From: Salinimicrobium sp035607535
GTDB taxonomy: Bacteria; Bacteroidota; Bacteroidia; Flavobacteriales; Flavobacteriaceae
Reading direction: 5' to 3'
Length of the DNA stretch: 64,000 bases
Assembly: GCF_035607535.1 (NCBI RefSeq)
Contig: NZ_JAYDZX010000002.1
Location: 248,001-312,000 of the forward strand
The first letter of the stretch is position 1. Every line of letters starts with the position of its first letter. Below, piece by piece: positions 24,811 to 32,718 of the stretch. Made by a program: the position numbers and the translations under genes. The notes under the pieces are model-generated. The model ran no database searches, was not told the DNA's origin, and saw only the letters and a list, made by a program, of their open reading frames with translations.

Positions 24811-26515
24811 TGCTTTGGTTTTTGAGTTCAGCCTCCAGCTCTTCAATTCTATTTTTTGCAATAGTTGCCATTGCCTCCACAAAATTTTCACTCCTGGAGT
24901 AGAGGATGTCAACATCCACAGGACTGCGCCTATCGCTCGTTCTGAATCTTACCTCATTTGGTGAATTTATCAGCTTCTTAAATAGCTCCTGGTCTTCCTG
25001 ACTCCAACGGGGAAAACAATTATCCGAAACATTAGAGAAGTTGCTGCACAAGTTTAATAGATGTTCCAGTTTTAAACAATCTGGTCGCAATCCTAACAAT
25101 ACATAAATTGCACCGAGACAAATCTGTTGAAGCGCCATATATTGTAAACTAATTTCTGTTGCATCATCATCTCCGGAAACTATGTCTGCAGCAGTAAGAA
25201 AGCATTTGGCTCTATGGTTTCGCTTAAAAAAATCTCTTCTTTTTTGGGATATACTTTCAGCAGTGATTTTAAAAGGAGCCGAAACATCAAGTGAAGGCCC
25301 CGATTCAGTAAAAATAACTGTACCTGAATTCAGAACTCTTTGCATAAATTCATTTCCTTTTTGAAGAGCTTGTTCTACTTTTTTTGAAGAAGTGAGAATA
25401 ATGGTGGTGCTAATTCCTCCATTGCTTTTCTCGGTAATCAGCTGAGAAATTTTAATTGGAAAGATACCGCCTGTATCATTGGCTACCACTAAAAGATCGT
25501 AATGTGTAAAAGACGTAGTTTCATTAAATCCTGCTATGGTTTGCCTCTCCCTAAAACCTTTCCTTTTCCCAAATGAAATGACCAGTAATGGATTTACTAT
25601 TTCAGCAACCGTCTCCTTTAGAAGTTCAAATACCTTTTCCTCATCATCACCTATTGAGGGGTCCACCTCGACTTGAGAAGATTCTTCCTGTATTTTTTCT
25701 TTTTCTTTTGCAAGGAGCTTTTGACAGCTCTGGAATCGAAAACTGAAAATTTCCCTTACCTGATTTTCCATCATTTCTGCTCTTTCAGCAAGTAACTTTA
25801 TTTCCCTTTTGGTAACATCAAAGACTGAATGGTATCGGCTTTCTGTGTATGCTCTATCCAAAACTTCTAGTAACTGAAGATCATCTCGCCGGGCTGTGTT
25901 GAAAATAGGACCGGCACCATAGATAAATGGGCAGGCATAAGCCAGGTGATTTGCAATTTTATGGCAGATTAGCGGTTTTCCCATAGCAAAAGTTTCCAGG
26001 CATCGGTACAACCATTCAATTTTTTGATGAATCAGGAAAGCTGCTCCTGCCCATTCTTTTCTTTTCCTGTAAAATTTGATTCCTTCTGTAAAGGAATTGA
26101 TTCGGTCTATTTCGCTTTCCAGGTAGGAAGTTGCCACTTCCAGAAGTCGTTTAATTTCTCCTTTTTGTCTCAATAGGGTCATCTTGGAGGTTGAATTATT
26201 GTAGATTAAATCTCCTAAGCCGCAGTTCTTTATGAAATACAGATTTCCCTTCTCAAGTTCTTCCTGAGCATAGAAAAATGAATATATTCTATAGCGTTTG
26301 ATGGACAAATTTTCTAGGGTTCTTCCGATCCTGGAAGAGAGTTCGATTGAATTTGCCACGTGCTCTTCTTTTACCATAAAGGTGATTATGATTCCCTCTA
26401 TAGGGTCTTCTAAGAGATATACTTGTTCGACCTCTTGTACTTCTTTTATTCTCTCTTTAAACTCCTTCAAAGTGGCAGGATTGTCATTCAAGAATTTTTC
26501 AACAGCATGTTCCAT
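24800..26515 (-). CDS. Large HEPN - nucleotidyltransferase-like protein, 571 aa
   Basis: The protein appears to contain two HEPN-like helical domains around a nucleotidyltransferase-like core. N-terminal HEPN-like part about residues 140-215 (FYRKRKEWAGAAFLIHQKIE, then KPLICHKIANHL). Central part about 305-420 with VISFGKRKGF and the metal-type strand HYDLLVVAND. C-terminal HEPN-like part about 445-520 (RDFFKRNHRAKCFLTAADIV, then RPDCLKLEHLL). HEPN-MNT pairs are usually two-gene toxin-antitoxin systems in which the nucleotidyltransferase modifies the HEPN RNase; here both would be in one chain. It stands just upstream of the type I restriction operon, same strand. Confidence 0.65.
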   Translation of the reverse strand: MEHAVEKFLNDNPATLKEFKERIKEVQEVEQVYLLEDPIEGIIITFMVKEEHVANSIELSSRIGRTLENLSIKRYRIYSFFYAQEELEKGNLYFIKNCGLGDLIYNNSTSKMTLLRQKGEIKRLLEVATSYLESEIDRINSFTEGIKFYRKRKEWAGAAFLIHQKIEWLYRCLETFAMGKPLICHKIANHLAYACPFIYGAGPIFNTARRDDLQLLEVLDRAYTESRYHSVFDVTKREIKLLAERAEMMENQVREIFSFRFQSCQKLLAKEKEKIQEESSQVEVDPSIGDDEEKVFELLKETVAEIVNPLLVISFGKRKGFRERQTIAGFNETTSFTHYDLLVVANDTGGIFPIKISQLITEKSNGGISTTIILTSSKKVEQALQKGNEFMQRVLNSGTVIFTESGPSLDVSAPFKITAESISQKRRDFFKRNHRAKCFLTAADIVSGDDDATEISLQYMALQQICLGAIYVLLGLRPDCLKLEHLLNLCSNFSNVSDNCFPRWSQEDQELFKKLINSPNEVRFRTSDRRSPVDVDILYSRSENFVEAMATIAKNRIEELEAELKNQSNEN

Positions 26516-26683
26516 AATTTTTCTAAATTGGCGTTAATATTCCGACTCTTTAACTTCCCTACAAGCTATATCGAGTTGGTACGGTACAGAACCAGAAGCA
26601 TTGGTACTTTACTAAGGAAGGATTGTTTCTTACCAATTTTGGGAAACAGCTAATTATTAAAAGAAGAAATTTTATCTTTAAGC

Positions 26684-27097
26684 ATGGAGACAGCAACAAA
26701 ATCTAACCACCTAGGTCGAAAGATCAGCCGCATCCGGGAACTGCGGGGCATGAAGCAGGAAGCTCTTGCCGCAGAACTGGGGATAAGTCAGCAGAGTGTT
26801 TCACATCTTGAACAGAGCGAATCCATAGAGGATGAAAAACTGGAGAAAGTGGCAAGAGCTCTTGGGGTAACAAAGGAAGCGATAGAGAATTTTTCTGAAG
26901 AATCGATCTTTCACAATATTAATAACTTCAATGACAACAGTGTCAATAATGGTCCGTTGAACAATTTTTACTGCACCTTTAATCCTTTGGACAAACTTGT
27001 TGAAGCCTATGATGAAAATAAAAAACTTTATGAGCGGCTGGTAGAGGCGGAGAAGGAAAAGGTGAAGTACCTAGAGGAGTTGTTGAAGAGGAGGTAG
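26684..27097 (+). CDS. Xre-type helix-turn-helix regulator
   Basis: A 137-residue DNA-binding protein. The HTH is ISRIRELRGMKQEALAAELG then ISQQSVSHLEQ, residues about 12-45. An Asn-rich linker (NINNFNDNSVNNGPLNN) and a C-terminal charged helix (dimerisation) follow, a common Bacteroidota layout. It is divergent from the HEPN/NT gene (169-base intergenic region) and precedes the DUF4393 gene, so it probably controls one or both. Confidence 0.85.
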   Translation: METATKSNHLGRKISRIRELRGMKQEALAAELGISQQSVSHLEQSESIEDEKLEKVARALGVTKEAIENFSEESIFHNINNFNDNSVNNGPLNNFYCTFNPLDKLVEAYDENKKLYERLVEAEKEKVKYLEELLKRR

Positions 27098-27196
27098 GAG
27101 TTACCACTGAAATTATGACTGATAAATGTGCTATAAAGATTATTACTTATAAATCTATGACGCTTTATTAAAAAACATTGGGATAATAGTATTTGA

Positions 27197-27895
27197 ATGG
27201 ACGAATCTACTAAGGCCGATTTAGCTACTGGAATTGGAAAATCTGCTGAGAAAGCATTGGATTTTATTGAAAAGTTAATAGCAGGGCCATTTATGGAAGG
27301 AACGGCCATATTCACGGACAAAGTGAAATTCTGGAGGTTCAAAAATCAAATAAATATCATTACTAAAGCCCGAGAATTCTTGAAAGAGAAAGGAATAGAG
27401 ACTCCTAAAAAAATTCCAATAAAGGATTTAACGACGCTTCTTGAATATGCTTCTTTTGAACAAGAGGATGAAATGCAAGATAACTGGTCAAGGTTGCTAG
27501 CGAATACCTTAGATCCAAAAAATGAATTTGATGTTTCACATATTTTTAGTCAAGTTCTCAATCAACTGTCCGTTAATGAAATATGGATACTACAATATAT
27601 CTTTTCCAATAGCTTTATAATGTCCAGTGATGACAGACAATATTTTGAAAGGCATCTCTTGATTAAAGTTAGTAAAGTTCCTTATTCCACTGGAGATATA
27701 TTGATGGATAATCTCATAAGGTTAAAGCTCATTGAAGAAGAACCTCCAAAATTCAAAGAATACGAAAAGGAGCAAAAATCTTACTATGGCTATGAAGAGG
27801 AACCAAGATTTATTATTGTTCAAGAAACTGTTTCTACAGACAAATTTAGACTCTCGAATTTTGGAGTTGAACTAGTAAGGCAGATTAAACAATAA
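27197..27895 (+). CDS. Abi-alpha (DUF4393) protein
   Basis: A 232-residue protein of the DUF4393 / Abi-alpha family, recognised by GPFMEGTAIFTDKVKFWRFK near residue 35 followed by KNQINIITKAREFLKEKG and the region DNWSRLLANTLDP. The family has been linked to abortive infection and often lies in defence islands; its mechanism is not known to me. ATG at 27197; transcribed after the Xre gene with a 99-base gap. Confidence 0.75.
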   Translation: MDESTKADLATGIGKSAEKALDFIEKLIAGPFMEGTAIFTDKVKFWRFKNQINIITKAREFLKEKGIETPKKIPIKDLTTLLEYASFEQEDEMQDNWSRLLANTLDPKNEFDVSHIFSQVLNQLSVNEIWILQYIFSNSFIMSSDDRQYFERHLLIKVSKVPYSTGDILMDNLIRLKLIEEEPPKFKEYEKEQKSYYGYEEEPRFIIVQETVSTDKFRLSNFGVELVRQIKQ

Positions 27896-27996
27896 AACTA
27901 TACCCAGTATTTATTTAAAATCATGGTAAAATCTATAACAATTAAAAGTCCGCGCTCACGGAAATTCTGGTAAAACAATTACGAATATTCAAAATT

Positions 27997-28542
27997 TTGA
28001 AGAAGGAACCTTTAACTTCTAATAACCAACCGATGGAATATGGAGCCAAATGTTTTGAACTTTGTCGAGAATTAAAAATCGGAAAAAGGAATTATTATTC
28101 AGAACCTCCTTTGGAATTTACTATGGAAGAATTTCACATTTTGATAGATAAAGACTTAGTTTTTGACGGAACAAAAGGTGGATTAATCTTAGGCAACTCT
28201 CATCTAAATGGAGGAATTCATCTAGTAAATTTCACTAATAACCAAACTATTAAATACTTTGGAGAAGTAGAAGGTTGGGAATATTTAACTTCACCTTACA
28301 ATGGTTTTAATATCGAGAATTTTGAGAAATTCAAGTATATAAATGAAGGAACTCGAAATACAAATAGACATATAAAAACTGAATTTCGAATACCTGAAAA
28401 TTGTAAAGTTTTAGATTTAAGGAATATTAAAGTTCCGTTTTTACTAATTGACAATGACGAACAACAAGCAATTATAAATAGATTTGCTACAAAAAAACAT
28501 ATTAATAAACTAATTGAAATAGACAAAATAAACTACAGCTAG
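27997..28542 (+). CDS. Unrecognised 181-aa protein
   Basis: Open from TTG at 27997; ATG at 28033 (MEYGAKCFELCREL) is an alternative start. The product is soluble, has no cysteine cluster or signal peptide, and shows a repeated beta pattern (LIDKDLVFDGTKGGLILGNS). No family recognised. Its stop lies directly beside repeat A (28537-28716), which resembles a cassette recombination site, so it may be a mobile single-gene cassette. Confidence 0.6.
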   Translation: MKKEPLTSNNQPMEYGAKCFELCRELKIGKRNYYSEPPLEFTMEEFHILIDKDLVFDGTKGGLILGNSHLNGGIHLVNFTNNQTIKYFGEVEGWEYLTSPYNGFNIENFEKFKYINEGTRNTNRHIKTEFRIPENCKVLDLRNIKVPFLLIDNDEQQAIINRFATKKHINKLIEIDKINYS

Positions 28543-28716
28543 CATTGAAGATAAATAATTGCGGTTTAGTACTTAATCAAAAATAGTTGCGTGTTTTTAA
28601 CGTCTGATTTTCCTTCAAAAAATCCTCGCATAAAAACTCCGTGCGCGCTTGCAACGCCTGAATGTCTTGTGGACAATCACGCTCGCCCGCTCGCTCTTTT
28701 TTATAGAAGAAGCTGG
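28537..28716. repeat. Cassette-like repeat A
   Basis: Begins CTAGCATTG at the stop of the preceding gene and ends with GGACAATCACGCTCGCCCGC at 28671-28690, TCGC, then a T-run, TTATAGAAGAAGCTGG. The second part matches repeat B almost base for base. See the findings. Confidence 0.6.
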
Positions 28717-28747
28717 TTTATAATCCTCATTATTAATCCAAAATAAC

Positions 28748-30772
28748 ATGGAAGTTCCTGTAAAAAATATCGTAGAACAAGTTGATTTGACTCAAGAAGA
28801 TGTTTTACTACCACTAATGGAATGTATCGTTAATTCAATTGTTAGTCTACAACAATCAGAACTTCCGGAGCATGAAAAGAAAATTCAAATCCAAATTTTT
28901 AGAGGAGATTTACCACAAAATCCAACATTAAACAGCATTAGAACTATTTCGTCTTTTAAAGTAATTGATAACGGAATTGGATTTAATTCAAGAAATTATT
29001 TATCATTTGAAACTCCCTTTTCTCAGATAAATCAGGAATACGGATGCAAAGGAGTGGGTAGATTTACAGTTTTAGCAGCTTTTGAAAGGTATTTAGTAGA
29101 AAGTAATTTTAAAGAATATCAAAAATGGTTTCGAAGAAAATTTTCATTCACCGTTAAGGATGAAATTGAGCATCTGGAATTAGTAGAATCAGATGTTGAA
29201 AAGTTCAAAACGGTTGTAAATTTAGAAAATTGTAATAATCCTACTGTTTTAGAAAAATCGGCAATTCCACTTGAATCGATTTCAGAAGCGATTATGCGAC
29301 ATTGCCTTATTTATTATTTAAGTGACAAATTACCATTTATAGAAATTTGGGACAAGACATATGACCAGACTGAAGTTATTAATCATCGTTTTGCCCAAGT
29401 TTCGAAGGATAAAGAGAGGGAATTTAAATTAAATAAGAAAAAATTTAGATTATACATTACAAAGACCTTAAAGGAAGGTAATCGGAAGAATAACTATTTG
29501 TACTATTGTGCTAATTCAAGGGCTGTAGGGGATGGTAGAAATTTAAAATATATTAATAATATTTTCAATCACCCCATTTACCTCAACGGTAAAAATTACT
29601 TTTTTGATATCTATCTTGTCTCTGAATATTTAGACCAGAATGTTTATAAAACAAGGAACGGCTTCAAAATTCCAAAAGAAAGAGAAAATCTTCTTTTTAA
29701 TAACCAAAATATTTTAACCCTTCAGGAAATTGAAGAAAAAGTCTCTGAAATAATAGAAGAAGAATATGAAGCCTATGTAAAAGAGGCAAAAGAAAGAAGT
29801 TTGAAAAAAGTAGAATCTTACATTCTTGAGAAAGCGCCGAGATATAATTCCTTTCTCAAAAATCCCCAGGTGTTAAAGTCCGTTCCGCCAAACTTATCGG
29901 AGGACAAGCTAGAGGAATATCTTTATAGTGTATCTTTTAGCGCAAGAAAAAATGTGGAGCAAAACATAGAGAAATTTATTAGCAATAAGTCGGTAAATGA
30001 AGAAGCAATTAAACAAATCGTAGATGATATCAAGGAAAAAACCTCCTATGACGTAGATAGCTTGGCAGATTACATGATGAGAAGAAGAGCAATAATTGAT
30101 CTTTTTGATAAATTTTTAGATGCAGATGAAAATAACGAATATAAACTGGAAGAGGATATTCATAACCTCATTTTCCCGATGGGATTCACTAACAAAGAAT
30201 TAGATTTTGAAAATCATAACCTGTGGCTTTTAGATGAGCGTTTCATTACATATAAATTTATTGCCTCGGATAAGCCTATAACCTCCTATTCACAAGTAAA
30301 AAGTCGAAAAGAAGCTGATTTATTGATGGTCGATAGACCACAAATGTTTGACAATCCCATCAGTTTTGGTAACAGAAGTAGCGGGGAGGTCAGTTCAATG
30401 GTAATTTTCGAATTCAAGCGTCCTGGAGATATCGCACACCAAAAAAGAAAAACGGATTACCGGTGGGAGTTCTCAGATCTAATTGAGCCATATTTTGATG
30501 ATTTCCTTTATACTCCTGTGAAAAAAAACTACAAAGGAAATCAAGTAATAATTAGAGAAACAACTCCCAAATTTGGATTTGTAATTTTAGATATAATTCC
30601 TGAAGCATTAGCTAAATACAATAAAAATAAAGGCTGGAAAACCACACCCTTTGGTACTTACTTCAAGATCGAATCAGAAATTAATATGCACATAGAAGTC
30701 ATGACTTTTAGAAAACTCCTGGAATTTTCTAGAAATAGACATAATCCTTTCTTTGACAAGTTATTTCTTTAA
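28748..30772 (+). CDS. GHKL ATPase fused to a PD-(D/E)xK-like nuclease domain
   Basis: A 674-residue protein. The N-terminal GHKL (Hsp90/MORC-like) ATPase shows ECIVNSIVSL (N-box, Asn at the Mg site), FKVIDNGIGF (G1), and CKGVGRFTVLAAF (G2-like). The middle is helical. The C-terminal part (about 505-560) contains EADLLMVD and SSMVIFEFKRPGD, a D...ExK arrangement typical of restriction-like nucleases. This ATP-gated nuclease layout recalls anti-phage effectors. It stands alone between cassette-like repeats A and B. No precise named system recognised. Confidence 0.7.
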   Translation: MEVPVKNIVEQVDLTQEDVLLPLMECIVNSIVSLQQSELPEHEKKIQIQIFRGDLPQNPTLNSIRTISSFKVIDNGIGFNSRNYLSFETPFSQINQEYGCKGVGRFTVLAAFERYLVESNFKEYQKWFRRKFSFTVKDEIEHLELVESDVEKFKTVVNLENCNNPTVLEKSAIPLESISEAIMRHCLIYYLSDKLPFIEIWDKTYDQTEVINHRFAQVSKDKEREFKLNKKKFRLYITKTLKEGNRKNNYLYYCANSRAVGDGRNLKYINNIFNHPIYLNGKNYFFDIYLVSEYLDQNVYKTRNGFKIPKERENLLFNNQNILTLQEIEEKVSEIIEEEYEAYVKEAKERSLKKVESYILEKAPRYNSFLKNPQVLKSVPPNLSEDKLEEYLYSVSFSARKNVEQNIEKFISNKSVNEEAIKQIVDDIKEKTSYDVDSLADYMMRRRAIIDLFDKFLDADENNEYKLEEDIHNLIFPMGFTNKELDFENHNLWLLDERFITYKFIASDKPITSYSQVKSRKEADLLMVDRPQMFDNPISFGNRSSGEVSSMVIFEFKRPGDIAHQKRKTDYRWEFSDLIEPYFDDFLYTPVKKNYKGNQVIIRETTPKFGFVILDIIPEALAKYNKNKGWKTTPFGTYFKIESEINMHIEVMTFRKLLEFSRNRHNPFFDKLFL

Positions 30773-30856
30773 ATACTGTAGCCAAGGTTTAAGATAATTT
30801 GAAAATTGATTTAATTTCTCAACATCCCGTTACTACTTAAAGTTTGATTAGTCTGC

Positions 30857-30906
30857 GGACAATCAAGCTCGCCCGCTCGCACTGTTTTTATACAAGATGT
30901 TAGCCA
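30857..30906. repeat. Cassette-like repeat B
   Basis: GGACAATCAAGCTCGCCCGC (30857-30876), TCGC, ACTG, then TTTTTATACAAGATGTTAGC. The first 24 bases differ from repeat A at a single base. The end GTTAGCC mirrors the CTAACATTGTAC at 31966 on the other side of the next gene. Confidence 0.65.
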
Positions 30907-30934
30907 AAAGCTGGAAAAAACATTACATACCCCA

Positions 30935-31969
30935 ATGGAATCAATGTCTGAAATAAAAGAAAGATATTTAAAAGCTCAAATAGAAGAGCGGAAAAAGCAA
31001 CTTGAAAACCATTCAAAAACTATTGATGATTTTATCAAGCGGTGTTCTAAAATCGGATTGAAGTTGACAGGGGAAAATTTCAATTACATACAAACAATCG
31101 GTATAGTAGCAACTTATCCTGACTTACTCTTCCATCTCAAACCTGAATTAGAAAAAGTGGATGAAGATTTAATCGAGTGCAAATCTCTGGAACAACATTT
31201 CGAGAAAAAAGTTTTCAATAGTGGAATGCTTTATTCAGATAAATTCATTGCTATGGCTCATCCTTACTTTAGAAGAGGAATGAGTGAATTTGCAAATTTC
31301 GCACCTCGATTTATCGACCTCTATTGGAAATTTAAAGATGATAAAGTGAAAGCATATATTGCTTTAGACGCAAACCGAGTAAGAATTGACGTGGATGACT
31401 CGGCATATTTGGAACTTGATACTTGGTATGGAGCATCTTTTAAAAAGCGGATTGAGGAAATACCAAACGGTGTTGTAAAAATTCGACCACCAGCTGAATT
31501 AGACGAAATGGATATTTCTCTATTTTTTAATGAAGCTTATTCCTTGGATATAAAATGGACTGAAAAGAATGGAATAAAAACTTTTCAAGCCGAGGAATTT
31601 AAAACTGACAAAGTAACCATTAATATTGATGAAATAGAGTACTTTCCAGTCAGATATATTCACGCTGAATACGATATCAAAAATAAAATTTTTAGACATT
31701 TCGACGGAGCAATTCATTTGTATGAAAAAGATGAATATTACCAAAGAAGAGATTCCGACCTAAATTTTAATGAAAAAATTAAAATTCATTTAAAGGCCAA
31801 AACCTATAAGTTGTTTAAGATGAATGAAAATATCAGTGTGGAAACTTGGATAACTTATACAAGCCATTTTTGCACTGGAAATCCATTGGTATTTGAATAT
31901 TTCGAAGGCAAATATCCTGAACGAATTCAAAAAATTATAGATAATATTGGAAATAAAACTAGTATCTAA
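30935..31969 (+). CDS. Unrecognised 344-aa protein
   Basis: Starts ATG 30935 (or ATG 30944, third codon later). It begins with a helical coiled-coil-like stretch (KERYLKAQIEERKKQLENHS) and continues as a mixed alpha/beta soluble protein rich in aromatic residues. No motif recognised. Its stop codon TAA lies inside CTAACATTGTAC, the start of repeat C, and its start is 29 bases after repeat B; the gene therefore fits exactly between two repeat ends. Confidence 0.65.
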   Translation: MESMSEIKERYLKAQIEERKKQLENHSKTIDDFIKRCSKIGLKLTGENFNYIQTIGIVATYPDLLFHLKPELEKVDEDLIECKSLEQHFEKKVFNSGMLYSDKFIAMAHPYFRRGMSEFANFAPRFIDLYWKFKDDKVKAYIALDANRVRIDVDDSAYLELDTWYGASFKKRIEEIPNGVVKIRPPAELDEMDISLFFNEAYSLDIKWTEKNGIKTFQAEEFKTDKVTINIDEIEYFPVRYIHAEYDIKNKIFRHFDGAIHLYEKDEYYQRRDSDLNFNEKIKIHLKAKTYKLFKMNENISVETWITYTSHFCTGNPLVFEYFEGKYPERIQKIIDNIGNKTSI

Positions 31970-32086
31970 CATTGTACAATAACAAAGATAAAACCAGTCT
32001 TAAATCGAAAGTTGGTGTCTGCTTGCAGGCCTGATAGTGCCGGATGTAGATAACTCGCCCCATTCTGTTTTTACAGACGTTGCAGA
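31964..32086. repeat. Cassette-like repeat C
   Basis: Begins ATCTAACATTGTACAAT overlapping the stop of the preceding gene, contains GCTTGCAGGCCTGATAGTGC and a diverged CTCGCCC block, and ends TTTTTACAGACGTTGCAG at 32068-32085. The outer ends are roughly complementary. Less conserved than A and B. Between it and attR no gene was found. Confidence 0.5.
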
Positions 32087-32361
32087 ACAACCATGCAAAA
32101 ACCCAGTAATTGTAGTTATGTTGGAAATAAATTTGATGATTATATTCGGTCAGGTCAAAACTTCCTATTATATTTGCCAGCCCAATTTACGGATGAAAGT
32201 CTACAAATTGGAAAGTTCTTTAAATTTCGAATGACACCATTTCATTGCATCCTGTAGGGAAGTGAATGAGGAGAGTTAAACTTTTCTTAAAGGTGAGCAA
32301 TTCGGTGAGTATAAAAAGGAGGCCTCTGGAGTGGCCTATATATAAAGGAATTGGCCGAGCC

Positions 32362-32383
32362 GTTCGAGTCTCGTCCAGACCGC
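32362..32383 (+). repeat. attR: right end of the island
   Basis: Perfect 22-bp copy of the tRNA-Asp 3' end (2844-2865), but with no tRNA body attached. It marks the island-chromosome junction. Confidence 0.92.
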
Positions 32384-32406
32384 ATCCGAGGAATCGGAAG
32401 CAAAGA

Positions 32407-32540
32407 AGCTCCTCAAATTGGGGAGCTTTTTTTCGCTTAAACGTTAGTTGTGTTGTTTGTGGTAAGTCCTTGACTTACCTGGGTTTAGAAGTAAACCAAT
32501 GAGAAGCTTTTCCCTTTTTTGGGAAGGGCTTTTTTGTTTT
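32407..32540. repeat. Chromosomal repeat copy 1 with two terminators
   Basis: Contains hairpin AGCTCC...GGGAGCT with T-run (32408-32434) and hairpin AAGCTTTTCCC...GGGAAGGGCTT with T-run (32504-32535), joined by TTTAGAAGTAAACC. A diverged copy in the same orientation lies at 34157-34290, so the gene between is bracketed by direct repeats. Between 32541 and 32718 only the operator-like site at 32650 was seen. Confidence 0.65.
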
Positions 32541-32649
32541 AAGGCACTTTCTGTAATTCTCTCTGGATCTACAGCTTGATGACTTTTCCTTTTCCTTCAG
32601 ACCTTTAAAGATTAATTTTTTTTCTATTGCTAAACATCACGGTTCAAAG

Positions 32650-32669
32650 AATACCCATTTTAGGGTATT
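32650..32669. promoter_or_regulatory. Operator-like palindrome AATACCC-N6-GGGTATT
   Basis: Perfect 7-bp arms around ATTTTA, 50 bases before the start of the next gene. An almost identical site lies at 35320-35339 before another gene, suggesting a shared regulator. Confidence 0.5.
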
Positions 32670-32718
32670 GGCAAAAATTTAAGAAACGTTTAGCTTGCCT
32701 TCCATTAAAATCAACAAA

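Larger units (their letters stand above)
2844..32383 (+). mobile_element. Integrated mobilizable genomic island in tRNA-Asp
   Basis: The island is bounded by a perfect 22-bp direct repeat of the tRNA-Asp 3' end (2844-2865 and 32362-32383). The integrase gene lies just inside the left end, as in tRNA-borne elements. Inside are replication genes (helicase, primase, iteron-like repeats), a mobilization set (oriT-like repeat, MobC, relaxase) and about 22 kb of defence genes. No type IV secretion (tra) genes are visible, so it is best called an integrative mobilizable element that would borrow a conjugation machine. The cargo is visibly richer in A and T than the flanking chromosome. Confidence 0.9.

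Noticed and set aside
32037..32502. Open frames between repeat C and the first chromosomal gene
   Set aside because: They cross attR and the terminator hairpins, and have no domain pattern.
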